Notes under the pieces: model-generated | What the model was told of the DNA's origin: nothing | The model's database searches: none | What the model saw: the letters and a program-made list of their open reading frames with translations, nothing else | Translations under genes and position numbers: made by a program | In this document: piece by piece, positions 1 to 8,904 of the stretch | How positions within the stretch are numbered: the first letter of the stretch is position 1 | Layout: every line of letters starts with the position of its first letter | Assembly (NCBI RefSeq): GCF_052115385.1 | Contig: NZ_JBFRGP010000018.1 | Span: 4,666-68,665 of the forward strand | Direction of reading: 5' to 3' | Length of the DNA stretch: 64,000 nucleotides | Origin: Dyella_D sp052115385 | GTDB taxonomy: Bacteria > Pseudomonadota > Gammaproteobacteria > Xanthomonadales > Rhodanobacteraceae

Positions 1-3000
1 TGGTACCCATAAGTGCCGGTAGCGAGGCCACTGGCTGCCTTACTCAGGCGATCGCCAGTCTTGTTATAGGTGTAGGACTCAACCGCTGCGCCAGTGGCAT
101 CATTGATGGAGTTCAACCGATACAGTGCGTCATAGCGATACGTCTCCGTAGCCGGACTGGCCCCCGCGACATCGCCAAGCGCCGTGATATTGCCCATCAC
201 GTCCCTGGCGAAATGCAGATTGAGCGGCGCACTCACCACATCGGTCAATGCGTAGTTCGCATCGTATGTGCGCGTGACCTGCTTGCTGTAGCCAATCTGC
301 CCCAGCATGTAACTCGTTATGGGACCGAGCGGCATATAGCTGACTGAATCGACGATTGTGTTGGTCGTACCGGCGGCCGTCAGCGCCACCGACTGCACCC
401 TTCCGACGAGATCCCGCGTATAGGCGACCGCCACTCCACTGGGATAAGTCAGCGTCGCCAGCCTGTCAGCAAGTGTGTAGGTATAAGCCACCACGTCCGT
501 CTGCGTACCCTGCGTCTGACTCTTGCGCACCACGTTGCCACGCACGTCATAGCAGTAGATCGTGGTGACGTTGGCCTCCACCACCCGAGTCAGGCGGCCA
601 ATGGGATACGAGCCCGTGCAGCCCGTAACGCTGTCGGCTTCGTCGTAGTACCAGGCGACATTGTCACCCGCCTGCGGATACGTCGCCGAGGTGCGGCGAT
701 CCAGCGCATCGAAAGTCTGACTGACCTGGATACCACGCGCATCGGTCACCGAAACGGCATTGCCCGCCTTATCGACGATCGCGCTGGAATTGCCCGTATC
801 CGGGCTATGCAATCCAACCTGATCGCCAAACGCGTTGTGGTCGTACAGCGTATTGAGCGCATCCGGATCGCCGACTCCCGCCATCCGGCCGAGTGCGTCG
901 TACTGATAAACCGTCTGCGCATTCCGCGTCGCCTGATCGCTGCCGTTGAAATCCCCGGTCGTTCCCACCACGCGATTCAAAGCGTCATAGTCGCGCTTGG
1001 ACTGGACATTCAAGCCGTCGGCCGCATGCACCAGATTGCCATTGGCGTCGTAGCTGTCCGTATACGTCGCACTCATGACGCTGCGACTGAGCGCATCCTG
1101 CACGCCCGTGAGCTGCCCCAGAGTGTTGTAAGAGCGGGTCAGGCTCCGCGTCACGACTCCATTGTTGGCATTCGTCACCTGTTCCTTGATGCGATTGCCC
1201 GCCGCGTCCAGCGTGAAGGTCGCATACTCGCCATTGTCGTTGCGGAGCAGCGTCAGGCGATGCGCGGAGTCATAGCCGTACGAGATAGATGCATTGTCCG
1301 GGTCAGTCACGGAGGTGACGTTTCCGGCGTTGCTGTAACCGTACTGGGTGACAGCATCCTTCGAAGACGCGGAGCCATCGGCATTGGCGCGCACCGTGCG
1401 GCTGAGCAACCACCCGCGCGACTTGTACGCCAGATCGGTGATGACCCCATTCGGATCGACCGTCCGCGTGGGCCGCCCGTTCTTGTCATAGGCGGCAAAG
1501 GTAACGACTTGGCCAAGCGCATTCGTCACCGACTTGAGGTCGCCGTGCTGCCATAGCGTGCCGTCGGTGAGGTAGTACTGATAGGTCGTGGTCTGCGCGA
1601 TATCGGTGCGCGGGCCGGTGGCGCTGAGCATCAGGCCGACCAGCGGGCACTGCACCGCATCCACGGCCGTGCAATACGTATAGGTGGTACGGCGCACGCC
1701 TTCCGGCGCTGTGCCGGCATTCGAACAGGTATAGCCGGCGGCGGAGGCGGCACCCGGATCGATCTCGCAATAGGCGAGCACCTGACCCGTTGCGCTGTAC
1801 ATCCACCCGGTGGAGGCAACAGCGTGGCCTTGGCCGTCCAGCACGCGCCGGCTCAACGGGCGCCGGAGCTGGTTGTCCCACACCGTGGTCGTGGTGCGCT
1901 GCTCGGTGGTGCCCAGGGCCTCAACGGTCTGCAACAGCAAGCCGTACTGGTCGTAAGTGACCTGCGTGGTCACGCCCTTGAAGTCGACATAGGTCGCCGG
2001 AAATCCACGACCGTCGTAAGTGCGGCTCTTCCAGCGCTGTCCACAGTCGGGAGCGCACGGGGCGTCCATCGAACTGACGCGCGCCAGCCCGGCCGTGGAC
2101 GAAATGCCGATCTTTACCGTATTGCCCAGCGGATAAGTGACGGAGGCGGAACCGTCGGCGTTGTAGGCGATCTTGGTCGCGCCCACGCCGCCGACGAAGG
2201 TGGACGAAGTCGCCCTTCCCGCGCTGTCGTAGGTGATCGTCTCGTAGCGCGCGCCGTTCTCGTCCTGGATGCCCGTCATCGCATTGGGCAGGCTGGTTTG
2301 CCCGATGTAGGCGGCTTCGTTGAAGCCATAGAGACGATAATTGGAGTCGGGATACGTCACCTGGGCGATATTGCTGCTGGCCGCGACGTAGTAGTAATTA
2401 AGCGTTTTGCCATCCGGCAAGGTGATGGAGTTCAGGCGCGCGGAGCTGTCGTAGAAGAACGTCAGTTTCCTGCCCTTGGCATCGGTGACGGTCTTCAACA
2501 ATCCCAGGCGCGGGTAGTACGTCGACGTCGTGGTGCTGTAGGTCAGCGCAATGCCCTGACCATCCTGCCCGAGCACCTGGATCAGCTTGCCGGTGTTGTC
2601 GTAGGTTTCGGTCTCGCGACTTCCGCCGATAAACGCCGAATAGCCGGTGACCGCACCCTGGCCGTCATGGATTTCCGTCAACTGGTCGACCGGAAGATCC
2701 GTCGCCCAGGCGCTGCCAGACTTGGTGAAGGTCTCCTGCTTGCCGTCCGGCCGCAGCATGATGATGGTCGCCACCGGGGTGCCGATCAGACGCAGCGAGC
2801 GGTCGAAGCTGTGGCGCCAGCGGAAACCGAGATTGGCGGGAGCCACCGCGCCGCTGCTGTTGTAGAAGCGGCGGAAGGTGAGCCAGTAGCTGGCGGTGTA
2901 GTCGTCTTCCTGCAGGTAGTAACTACCTGTGCCGGCATCGATCGGATCGCCAACCTTGGCCGCCCCCATGGCTTCGGCGCAAGACGAACCATCGGCATTG

Positions 3001-3671
3001 CCGTTCGCGCCGCCGCCGCTTCCGCTGCCACTCTTCGCTGAGCCCAGGCCGCCATCGCAGGGCGCACCGCTACCGAGATTCCTGGCCACGTCGCCGCCGA
3101 AGCGGGCGGCGCTGACGGTGCCTGGCTTGCAACCTGTCGCCGCCGTCCACGTACCGCTGAAGCTCGCACCATCGGGCGTCAGAGTGACGACGGTGGTGTC
3201 CTGGCAAGGCGTATTCGTGCCGCTGCCCCGCGAGATCACGGACGTATCGTTCAAGGTCAAGGTGTTGCCGGAGACCGTGCCCGTCACCGACCAGATGTAC
3301 CAGTTGGTCGCGCCATTGCTCTGCGGCACCGTCTTCCGGGTACCGGTGACATTGCCGCTGTCGTCCTGGCGCAGGTCGAATTCCTCTTCCCACGCCGCAG
3401 CGGTTGCATCGCCAGGGGCTTGCAGGTTGCCATGCCACAAGCCGGTCACATTGACGGTCGCCGCCGTGGCGGCCCTCACGGCGACTTGCGACTGCACCAG
3501 CCGCGGAGCCACGCCGGCCCCTCCGCTGTAATCCTGGGCATGCGCCACCGAGAAGCCGAGCATGGCCACGCAACCGAGCACCAGTCCCGGTTGCTTGAAG
3601 AGGCGGTAAAGGCACTCGAGAACCGAGCGTATCGAGATGGCGCGCAGACGCGCGCAGACAAGGTTGATCAC
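1..3671 (-). CDS. Secreted RHS/YD-repeat protein (3' end outside window)
   Basis: The frame stays open from a GTG start at 3671 to the left edge, giving at least 1223 residues. An AGGAG box lies six bases before the GTG. The N-terminus is a long Sec-type signal with a hydrophobic core ending in VAHAQ near residue 46. A non-repetitive domain follows, then a Ser/Gly linker. The motif GDPIDAGTGSYY near residue 240 resembles the start of the DUF6531 RHS domain. From there to the edge the sequence is tandem YD repeats such as YDALGRM, YDANGNL, YDALNR and YNKTGDRL. RHS proteins form large beta-cages that often carry a variable C-terminal toxin or adhesin tip; that end is not in the window. A signal peptide suggests Sec export rather than T6SS delivery. 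Confidence 0.88.
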   Translation of the reverse strand, partial: MINLVCARLRAISIRSVLECLYRLFKQPGLVLGCVAMLGFSVAHAQDYSGGAGVAPRLVQSQVAVRAATAATVNVTGLWHGNLQAPGDATAAAWEEEFDLRQDDSGNVTGTRKTVPQSNGATNWYIWSVTGTVSGNTLTLNDTSVISRGSGTNTPCQDTTVVTLTPDGASFSGTWTAATGCKPGTVSAARFGGDVARNLGSGAPCDGGLGSAKSGSGSGGGANGNADGSSCAEAMGAAKVGDPIDAGTGSYYLQEDDYTASYWLTFRRFYNSSGAVAPANLGFRWRHSFDRSLRLIGTPVATIIMLRPDGKQETFTKSGSAWATDLPVDQLTEIHDGQGAVTGYSAFIGGSRETETYDNTGKLIQVLGQDGQGIALTYSTTTSTYYPRLGLLKTVTDAKGRKLTFFYDSSARLNSITLPDGKTLNYYYVAASSNIAQVTYPDSNYRLYGFNEAAYIGQTSLPNAMTGIQDENGARYETITYDSAGRATSSTFVGGVGATKIAYNADGSASVTYPLGNTVKIGISSTAGLARVSSMDAPCAPDCGQRWKSRTYDGRGFPATYVDFKGVTTQVTYDQYGLLLQTVEALGTTEQRTTTTVWDNQLRRPLSRRVLDGQGHAVASTGWMYSATGQVLAYCEIDPGAASAAGYTCSNAGTAPEGVRRTTYTYCTAVDAVQCPLVGLMLSATGPRTDIAQTTTYQYYLTDGTLWQHGDLKSVTNALGQVVTFAAYDKNGRPTRTVDPNGVITDLAYKSRGWLLSRTVRANADGSASSKDAVTQYGYSNAGNVTSVTDPDNASISYGYDSAHRLTLLRNDNGEYATFTLDAAGNRIKEQVTNANNGVVTRSLTRSYNTLGQLTGVQDALSRSVMSATYTDSYDANGNLVHAADGLNVQSKRDYDALNRVVGTTGDFNGSDQATRNAQTVYQYDALGRMAGVGDPDALNTLYDHNAFGDQVGLHSPDTGNSSAIVDKAGNAVSVTDARGIQVSQTFDALDRRTSATYPQAGDNVAWYYDEADSVTGCTGSYPIGRLTRVVEANVTTIYCYDVRGNVVRKSQTQGTQTDVVAYTYTLADRLATLTYPSGVAVAYTRDLVGRVQSVALTAAGTTNTIVDSVSYMPLGPITSYMLGQIGYSKQVTRTYDANYALTDVVSAPLNLHFARDVMGNITALGDVAGASPATETYRYDALYRLNSINDATGAAVESYTYNKTGDRLSKAASGLATGTYGY

Positions 3672-3999
3672 CCATCACTCCTTTGACGGTCAAGCGTTCC
3701 AATCGCATGTGGTCGAGCCAGCGGCGCCCTTGTGCAACTGGGGGAAGGACGCTCGCGCAGCCTACTTAAGAATGTCGAAGGTTTGCAAAGACGGCGTGAA
3801 GGACAGGTCGCCAGGCGAACGTGTAAGCCCCGGCATCCGGCGCCCCATTTCGCAACCGCACAACGCCCGATATCACCCGGGCCGCATTCGAACGTTGGCC
3901 GCTTTGCCCCCCACCCCTTGGCCGTTCCCCCCTCCCCCCGCCGTAAGCCTTGCGCAACAGTACCCCGTCGATTCGGTTTCCTGGGGAGGCTCGCCGGAC
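3672..3999. promoter_or_regulatory. Divergent intergenic region between RHS gene and beta-helix operon
   Basis: These 328 bases separate two divergently read genes, so promoters for both should lie here. I see no convincing palindrome or paired -35/-10 boxes. The beta-helix gene has a GGGGAGG ribosome site at 3984-3990. An open frame on the + strand runs through the region into the beta-helix gene, but it lacks a plausible start or protein-like composition upstream of the lipoprotein signal. Confidence 0.4.
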
Positions 4000-5226
4000 A
4001 TGCGCAAGTTGCTACTCACCGTCGCGCTAGCCGCGGCCCTGGCCGCGTGCAGCGGCCACGATCAATCCACCGCGCAGGGCGAAGGCAATGAGGCCTTCCA
4101 GGCCAAGCTGCAACAGCAATTGCTGGATGCCAAGCCGGGCAGCGTGATCGAGATTCCTGCGGGGCATTACCACCTCAACCGTGGCCTTAGCCTGCGTACC
4201 GATGGCGTGACCATCCGCGGCGCCGGCAAGGACAAGACGGTGTTGTCGTTCAAGGGCCAGGTGGTCGGGCCCGAGGGTCTGTTGGTCAATGCCAACGACT
4301 TCACCATCGAGAACCTGTCGCTGGAAGACACCAAGGGCGATGCGCTGAAGATCAACCAGGGCAAGAACATCACCATCCGCGGCGTGCGCGTGGCATGGAC
4401 CGATGGCCCGAAGACCACCAATGGCGCCTACGGCCTGTATCCGGTGAAGACCGAGAACGTGCTGATCGAGGATTCCTCGGTAACCGGCGCGTCCGATGCC
4501 GGCATCTATGTCGGCCAGTCGAAGAACATCGTGGTGCGGCGCAACCGTGCCGAGCAGAACGTGGCCGGCATCGAGATCGAGAACTCGATCGACGCCGACG
4601 TCTACGACAACGTCGCCACCGGCAATACCGGCGGCATCCTGGTCTTCAACATGCCCAACCTGTCGCAGGCCGGCAAGGCGACGCGCGTGTTCAAGAACCA
4701 GGTCAATGCCAACAACCTCGACAACTTCGCCGCCAAGGGCGCGGCGGTGGCGAGTGTGCCGGCCGGTTCGGGCGTGGTGGTCAACTCCAACGACAAGGTG
4801 GAGATCTTCGACAACGACATCACCGAGCACCGCACGGCGAACGTAATCATCTCCAGCTACTTCTCCACCAACTACTACAACACCAAGGGCGTGGCGGCCG
4901 ATTACAACCCGTATCCGAAGGGCATCTTCGTCTACGGCAACCGCTTCAAGGGCGGCGGAGAATCGCCGGACGGCATGAAGCTGAAGGTGTTGAAGAGTGC
5001 GGTGTACGGCATGAGCGGCCGCTTCCCGGACGTGCTGTGGGACGGCTATGCCGACACCAAGCACGGGCCGGTCGCGGCAGACGACCGCATCTGCATCGAA
5101 GGCGCCAGCGGCGTGCTCAATGCCGATGGCCCGAACGACTACAAGAGCCCCAGCACCGATACCAAGCCGTACGAGTGCACCCTGCCGAAGTTGCCGGCGG
5201 TCGTGCTCGACTCGGCCAAGTCCTGA
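4000..5226 (+). CDS. Parallel beta-helix lipoprotein (TIGR03805-like)
   Basis: 408 residues. The ATG at 4000 follows a GGGGAGG site and opens with a lipoprotein signal: lipobox LAAC, lipidation Cys17. The body is a right-handed parallel beta-helix with recurring short strands and Asn/Gly turns (NITIRGVRV, NVLIEDSSV, NIVVRRNRA, DVYDNVATGN), the fold of polysaccharide lyases and surface carbohydrate proteins. It resembles the uncharacterised family TIGR03805, whose gene is typically adjacent to the diheme cytochrome family TIGR03806, exactly as here. The cytochrome starts 10 bases after the stop, so the two are very probably co-transcribed. No lyase catalytic set is recognisable. Binding or oxidation of an extracellular substrate is inference only. 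Confidence 0.87.
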   Translation: MRKLLLTVALAAALAACSGHDQSTAQGEGNEAFQAKLQQQLLDAKPGSVIEIPAGHYHLNRGLSLRTDGVTIRGAGKDKTVLSFKGQVVGPEGLLVNANDFTIENLSLEDTKGDALKINQGKNITIRGVRVAWTDGPKTTNGAYGLYPVKTENVLIEDSSVTGASDAGIYVGQSKNIVVRRNRAEQNVAGIEIENSIDADVYDNVATGNTGGILVFNMPNLSQAGKATRVFKNQVNANNLDNFAAKGAAVASVPAGSGVVVNSNDKVEIFDNDITEHRTANVIISSYFSTNYYNTKGVAADYNPYPKGIFVYGNRFKGGGESPDGMKLKVLKSAVYGMSGRFPDVLWDGYADTKHGPVAADDRICIEGASGVLNADGPNDYKSPSTDTKPYECTLPKLPAVVLDSAKS

Positions 5227-5236
5227 GGCGGTGACG

Positions 5237-6385
5237 ATGCGCAAGTGGTTCCTGCAAGGCGCGCTCGCGCTGCTGGCTGCCGTCGTGCTCGCCGGTTGCC
5301 AGCAAGGCATGGCGCCGGTGGCCTTCCACGCTGATGGGCGGCCGCCGAAGTTGAGCGACTGGCATGTAGTGGAAGCGCGCGGCGGCAAGCTGGTGCTCAA
5401 CCAGGGGGTGGTGCCGTACGACCTCAATACGCCGCTGTTTACCGATTACGCGCACAAGCTGCGCACGCTCTGGATGCCGCAGGGCACAGCGGCAAAGTAC
5501 GACGCCACCGACACCTTCGAGTTTCCGGTGGGCACGGTGATCAGCAAGACCTTCTATTACCCGAAGACCGCTGACGGTAAAGCCAGCGACGTCGCGCGCA
5601 GCTACGACAGCTCGCACGACTTCGCCGGCGAAGGCCTGGATCTGTCGAAGGTGCACCTGGTCGAAACGCGCATCCTGGTCCACCGCGCGGATGGCTGGGC
5701 GGCGATTCCCTACGTGTGGAACGACGCGCAGACCGAAGCCAACCTCGCCCGCACCGGCGCAGTGCTGCCGCTCACCCTGGTGGCGGATGACCAGTCGCGC
5801 GAGGACTTCAACTACGTCGTCCCCGACGAAAGCCAATGCTCCAGTTGCCATGCGCAGGACTGGGTGTCGCGCAAGATCCACCCGATCGGCCCAAAGGCGC
5901 GCCATCTCAACCGCGACTACCACTACGCGGACGGTACGCAGAACCAGCTCGAACATCTGACCAAGGTCGGCTATCTCACCGGTGCACCCGCTGCCGCACA
6001 GGCACCGCGCAACGCCAACTGGATGGACGAACACGCCGCGCTCGACGCGCGCGCGCGCGCCTACCTCGACATCAACTGCGGCCATTGCCACAACGCCAAG
6101 GGCGCGGCCAACACCACCGGCCTGACGCTGGAAGCCAGCGCGCCGGAAGACCGCCACCTCGGTATCTGCAAACCACCGGTCGCCGCAGGCCGCGGCACCG
6201 GCGACCATTTGTTCGACATCGTGCCCGGCCAGCCGGACGACTCGATCATCGCCTACCGCATGGCCTCGGCCGATCCCGGCGAGATGATGCCGGAGCTGGG
6301 CCGCAGCACCGTCCATCGCGAAGGCGTGGCCTTGATCAAGGCGTGGATCGCGGCGCAGCAAGGGGGCTGCGTCACGCTGCACTGA
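5237..6385 (+). CDS. SO2930/HNE_0200-family diheme c-type cytochrome lipoprotein
   Basis: 382 residues. The ATG at 5237 is preceded by GAGG eight bases upstream. It carries a lipoprotein signal with lipobox LAGC (Cys21). Two haem c attachment motifs are present: CSSCH at residues 201-205 and CGHCH at 281-285. The part before the haems matches the TIGR03806 style (PLFTDYAHKLRTLWMPQG, FEFPVGTVISKTF). The protein should be membrane-anchored and face the periplasm, able to accept or transfer electrons. Its neighbours are the beta-helix lipoprotein, a TonB receptor and an aldehyde dehydrogenase, which suggests oxidation of an imported alcohol or aldehyde, but the family has no assigned reaction that I know of. 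A GTG at 5231 is a less likely start. Confidence 0.9.
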   Translation: MRKWFLQGALALLAAVVLAGCQQGMAPVAFHADGRPPKLSDWHVVEARGGKLVLNQGVVPYDLNTPLFTDYAHKLRTLWMPQGTAAKYDATDTFEFPVGTVISKTFYYPKTADGKASDVARSYDSSHDFAGEGLDLSKVHLVETRILVHRADGWAAIPYVWNDAQTEANLARTGAVLPLTLVADDQSREDFNYVVPDESQCSSCHAQDWVSRKIHPIGPKARHLNRDYHYADGTQNQLEHLTKVGYLTGAPAAAQAPRNANWMDEHAALDARARAYLDINCGHCHNAKGAANTTGLTLEASAPEDRHLGICKPPVAAGRGTGDHLFDIVPGQPDDSIIAYRMASADPGEMMPELGRSTVHREGVALIKAWIAAQQGGCVTLH

Positions 6386-6453
6386 ACTCACACAAGAACC
6401 AGGCACGGCGATCGCGTGGGGACGCGGCGCCGTCTACGAGGGGAGAACCGCCG

Positions 6454-8901
6454 ATGATTATCCGTCCACGTCCGCTGTCCGTCGCGTTGCGCCAACTGCT
6501 CGGAGGTACCGCGCTGCTGCTGTGCGCGCAGTTGGTTTATGCCGACGACCAGAACGCCGCGCCCGCCGCGCAGGATCAGGCCGATCCGAACAAGGCCAAG
6601 CTGCTGGACAACATCACGGTGACGGCGCAGAGCCGCAACCAGGAAATGCAGTCGGTGCCGATCCCGCTGCAGATCATCACCGCCAAGCAGGTGGATACGC
6701 TGGCGGCGACGGACCTGAGCAAGATGGATATGTTCGTGCCGGGCCTGGTGATCACGCAGAACCAGCCGACCCAGCCCAACTACCAATTGCGCGGCATCTC
6801 CACCAGCGACTTCGGCATCGGCACCGAGCCTGCGGTGGGCGTTTATATCAACGGCGTATATGCGGCACGTTCCGGCGGCGCGCTGCTCGCCTTCAACGAC
6901 CTCGCGCGGGTGGAAGTGCTGAAGGGCCCGCAAGGCACGCTGTTCGGCCGCAACGCCGCGGCCGGCGCGATCTCGATCATCACCAACGAACCGACCGACC
7001 GCTTCGAAGGCAAGGCACGCCTGCGCATCGGCAACTACGGCAGGGTCTACGGCGATGCGCTGCTGAACCTGCCGATCAACAAGGACATGGCGCTGCGCGT
7101 CAGCGCGTACGACAACCAGAGCGACGGCTGGGTCAAGGACGCCGCCACCGGCAAGCGCTATGGCGAGGACAACGACTGGGGCACGCGCGCCGTGTTCCGC
7201 TGGAACATCACGCCCGACACGCGGATGCTGCTGTCCTGGGATCACGAGAAGCTCAACCAGCCGCCGCATCCGTCCTTCGGCCTGGTGCCGCTGTCCAACG
7301 ATACCAACCAGCGCCCGCCGTTCCCGCCGGACCCGGGCACCTATCGCAATCCGCTGCATGCGCCGCTTTATAACGACTCCGTCGGCGGGCGCGAATCGCG
7401 CACCTTCGACGGGGTGACGCTGAGCTTCGACCACTCCTTCAGCTGGGGCAGCCTGGTCTCCACTACCGCGTGGCGCGGCTTCGATACGTTCAATCGCGGC
7501 GACTACGACGGCACCAACCATATCGTCAGCTATCTCGACACCACCAATATCGAGCACAACAACAGCTGGTATCAGGAGTTCAAGCTGTCCGGCACCACCG
7601 GCATCGCCGACTGGGTCGGCGGCGTGAGCTACTACCAGGAGCAGGCGCGGCAGACCAGCCAGACCAATATCTTCACCGACAGCCTCGATACGCTGGCCAA
7701 CAACATCATGGGCGCGGGCACGCCGCTTACCGACATCAGCAATGCGCTGGCCAGCTTCGGCCTGCCTTACACGCTGCTGGGCGATCCGTGGCACGAGGCG
7801 ATCAGCAACGTCGGCAAGTTCAAGGCGTATGCGGCGTTCGGCGACGTGATCTGGCATGTCAGCGAACGCTTCAACATCACCACCGGCATCCGCTACACGC
7901 GCGACCAGAAGACGTTCTCCTGGTACAACATGCCGCGCAGCGCGCCGCAGTTTGACGGCACGGTGCAGGCGCTGGACCAGGCCGGCGTGCTGGCGATGCT
8001 GCCGCCGGAGGCGCAGATGGCGCTGGCGGCGTTCGGCAACAACGTGATCTTTACCGACGCGGTGGGCGTGCCGGTGAGGTTCCACAACACCTGGAACAAC
8101 GTCAGCCCGCGCCTGGTGATCGATTACAAGTTCACGCCGGACGTGATGGGCTATGCCTCAGTGACCAAGGGTTACAAGGCCGGCGGCTACAACAGCGTGC
8201 AGGTCGGCTCGCGCTTCGCCCCGGAGAAGGTCATCAACTACGAAGCGGGCCTGAAGACCACCTTCCCCGAGCACAACCTGATGCTCAACGGCTCGGTGTA
8301 CTACTACCGCTACGACAACAAGCAGTCGCTGAGCCTGGACCCGAACAGCGCCGGCTCCGGCGTGCCGCGTTACCTGGTCAACAGCACCGACCAGGAAGCC
8401 AAGGGCCTGGAACTGGAAGCGCTATGGCAACCGGTACGCGACCTGCGCCTGAACTTCACCGGCGCGTATATCGATGCCACCTACCGCAAGGCGGTGGCGG
8501 ATTCCGGCGCGGTGCTTACCGGCGAGCCCACCGGCGAACCGCGTTTCTCCTACACCGCGGGCCTGACCTACACCTGGCACAACGTCGCCAGCGGCCAGCT
8601 CGAGTTCAATCTGAACTACGCTTACCGCGGCAAGACCCGCTGCAATGACGACTCGCGCCTGCAGGGCGAATGCGTGATCAGCCCCAACTTCAAAGTGGGC
8701 GAAGCACAGCACCGCACCGATGCACGCCTGGATTGGCATGCGCCGGGCGACCGCTGGGGTGTCGCCCTCTACGCGAGCAACCTGTTCAACGACCGCTACG
8801 TCACCGGTGTGGATAACATCACCGCCACCGTATTCGGCACCCCGTACGCCAGCATCACGCCGCCGCGCATGTGGGGCGTGGAATTCCGCGCCAAGTTCTG
8901 A
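6454..8901 (+). CDS. TonB-dependent outer-membrane receptor
   Basis: 815 residues. The ATG at 6454 follows GAGGGGAG. There is a signal peptide, then a TonB box-like stretch (DNITVTAQSR, about residues 50-60) and the plug domain with VEVLKGPQGTLFGRNAAAGAI near residues 150-170. The 22-strand barrel region ends with the aromatic WGVEFRAKF typical of outer-membrane proteins. No FecA-type N-terminal signalling domain is visible. It sits 68 bases after the cytochrome and 3 bases before the aldehyde dehydrogenase, so it is part of that operon and probably imports the substrate. The ligand cannot be read from the sequence; sugar conjugates, aromatics and siderophores are all possible. Confidence 0.92.
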   Translation: MIIRPRPLSVALRQLLGGTALLLCAQLVYADDQNAAPAAQDQADPNKAKLLDNITVTAQSRNQEMQSVPIPLQIITAKQVDTLAATDLSKMDMFVPGLVITQNQPTQPNYQLRGISTSDFGIGTEPAVGVYINGVYAARSGGALLAFNDLARVEVLKGPQGTLFGRNAAAGAISIITNEPTDRFEGKARLRIGNYGRVYGDALLNLPINKDMALRVSAYDNQSDGWVKDAATGKRYGEDNDWGTRAVFRWNITPDTRMLLSWDHEKLNQPPHPSFGLVPLSNDTNQRPPFPPDPGTYRNPLHAPLYNDSVGGRESRTFDGVTLSFDHSFSWGSLVSTTAWRGFDTFNRGDYDGTNHIVSYLDTTNIEHNNSWYQEFKLSGTTGIADWVGGVSYYQEQARQTSQTNIFTDSLDTLANNIMGAGTPLTDISNALASFGLPYTLLGDPWHEAISNVGKFKAYAAFGDVIWHVSERFNITTGIRYTRDQKTFSWYNMPRSAPQFDGTVQALDQAGVLAMLPPEAQMALAAFGNNVIFTDAVGVPVRFHNTWNNVSPRLVIDYKFTPDVMGYASVTKGYKAGGYNSVQVGSRFAPEKVINYEAGLKTTFPEHNLMLNGSVYYYRYDNKQSLSLDPNSAGSGVPRYLVNSTDQEAKGLELEALWQPVRDLRLNFTGAYIDATYRKAVADSGAVLTGEPTGEPRFSYTAGLTYTWHNVASGQLEFNLNYAYRGKTRCNDDSRLQGECVISPNFKVGEAQHRTDARLDWHAPGDRWGVALYASNLFNDRYVTGVDNITATVFGTPYASITPPRMWGVEFRAKF

Positions 8902-8904
8902 CCG

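Noticed and set aside
3637..3999. N-terminal extension of the beta-helix protein
   Set aside because: It would place the lipoprotein signal 121 residues inside the protein and cross the RHS promoter.
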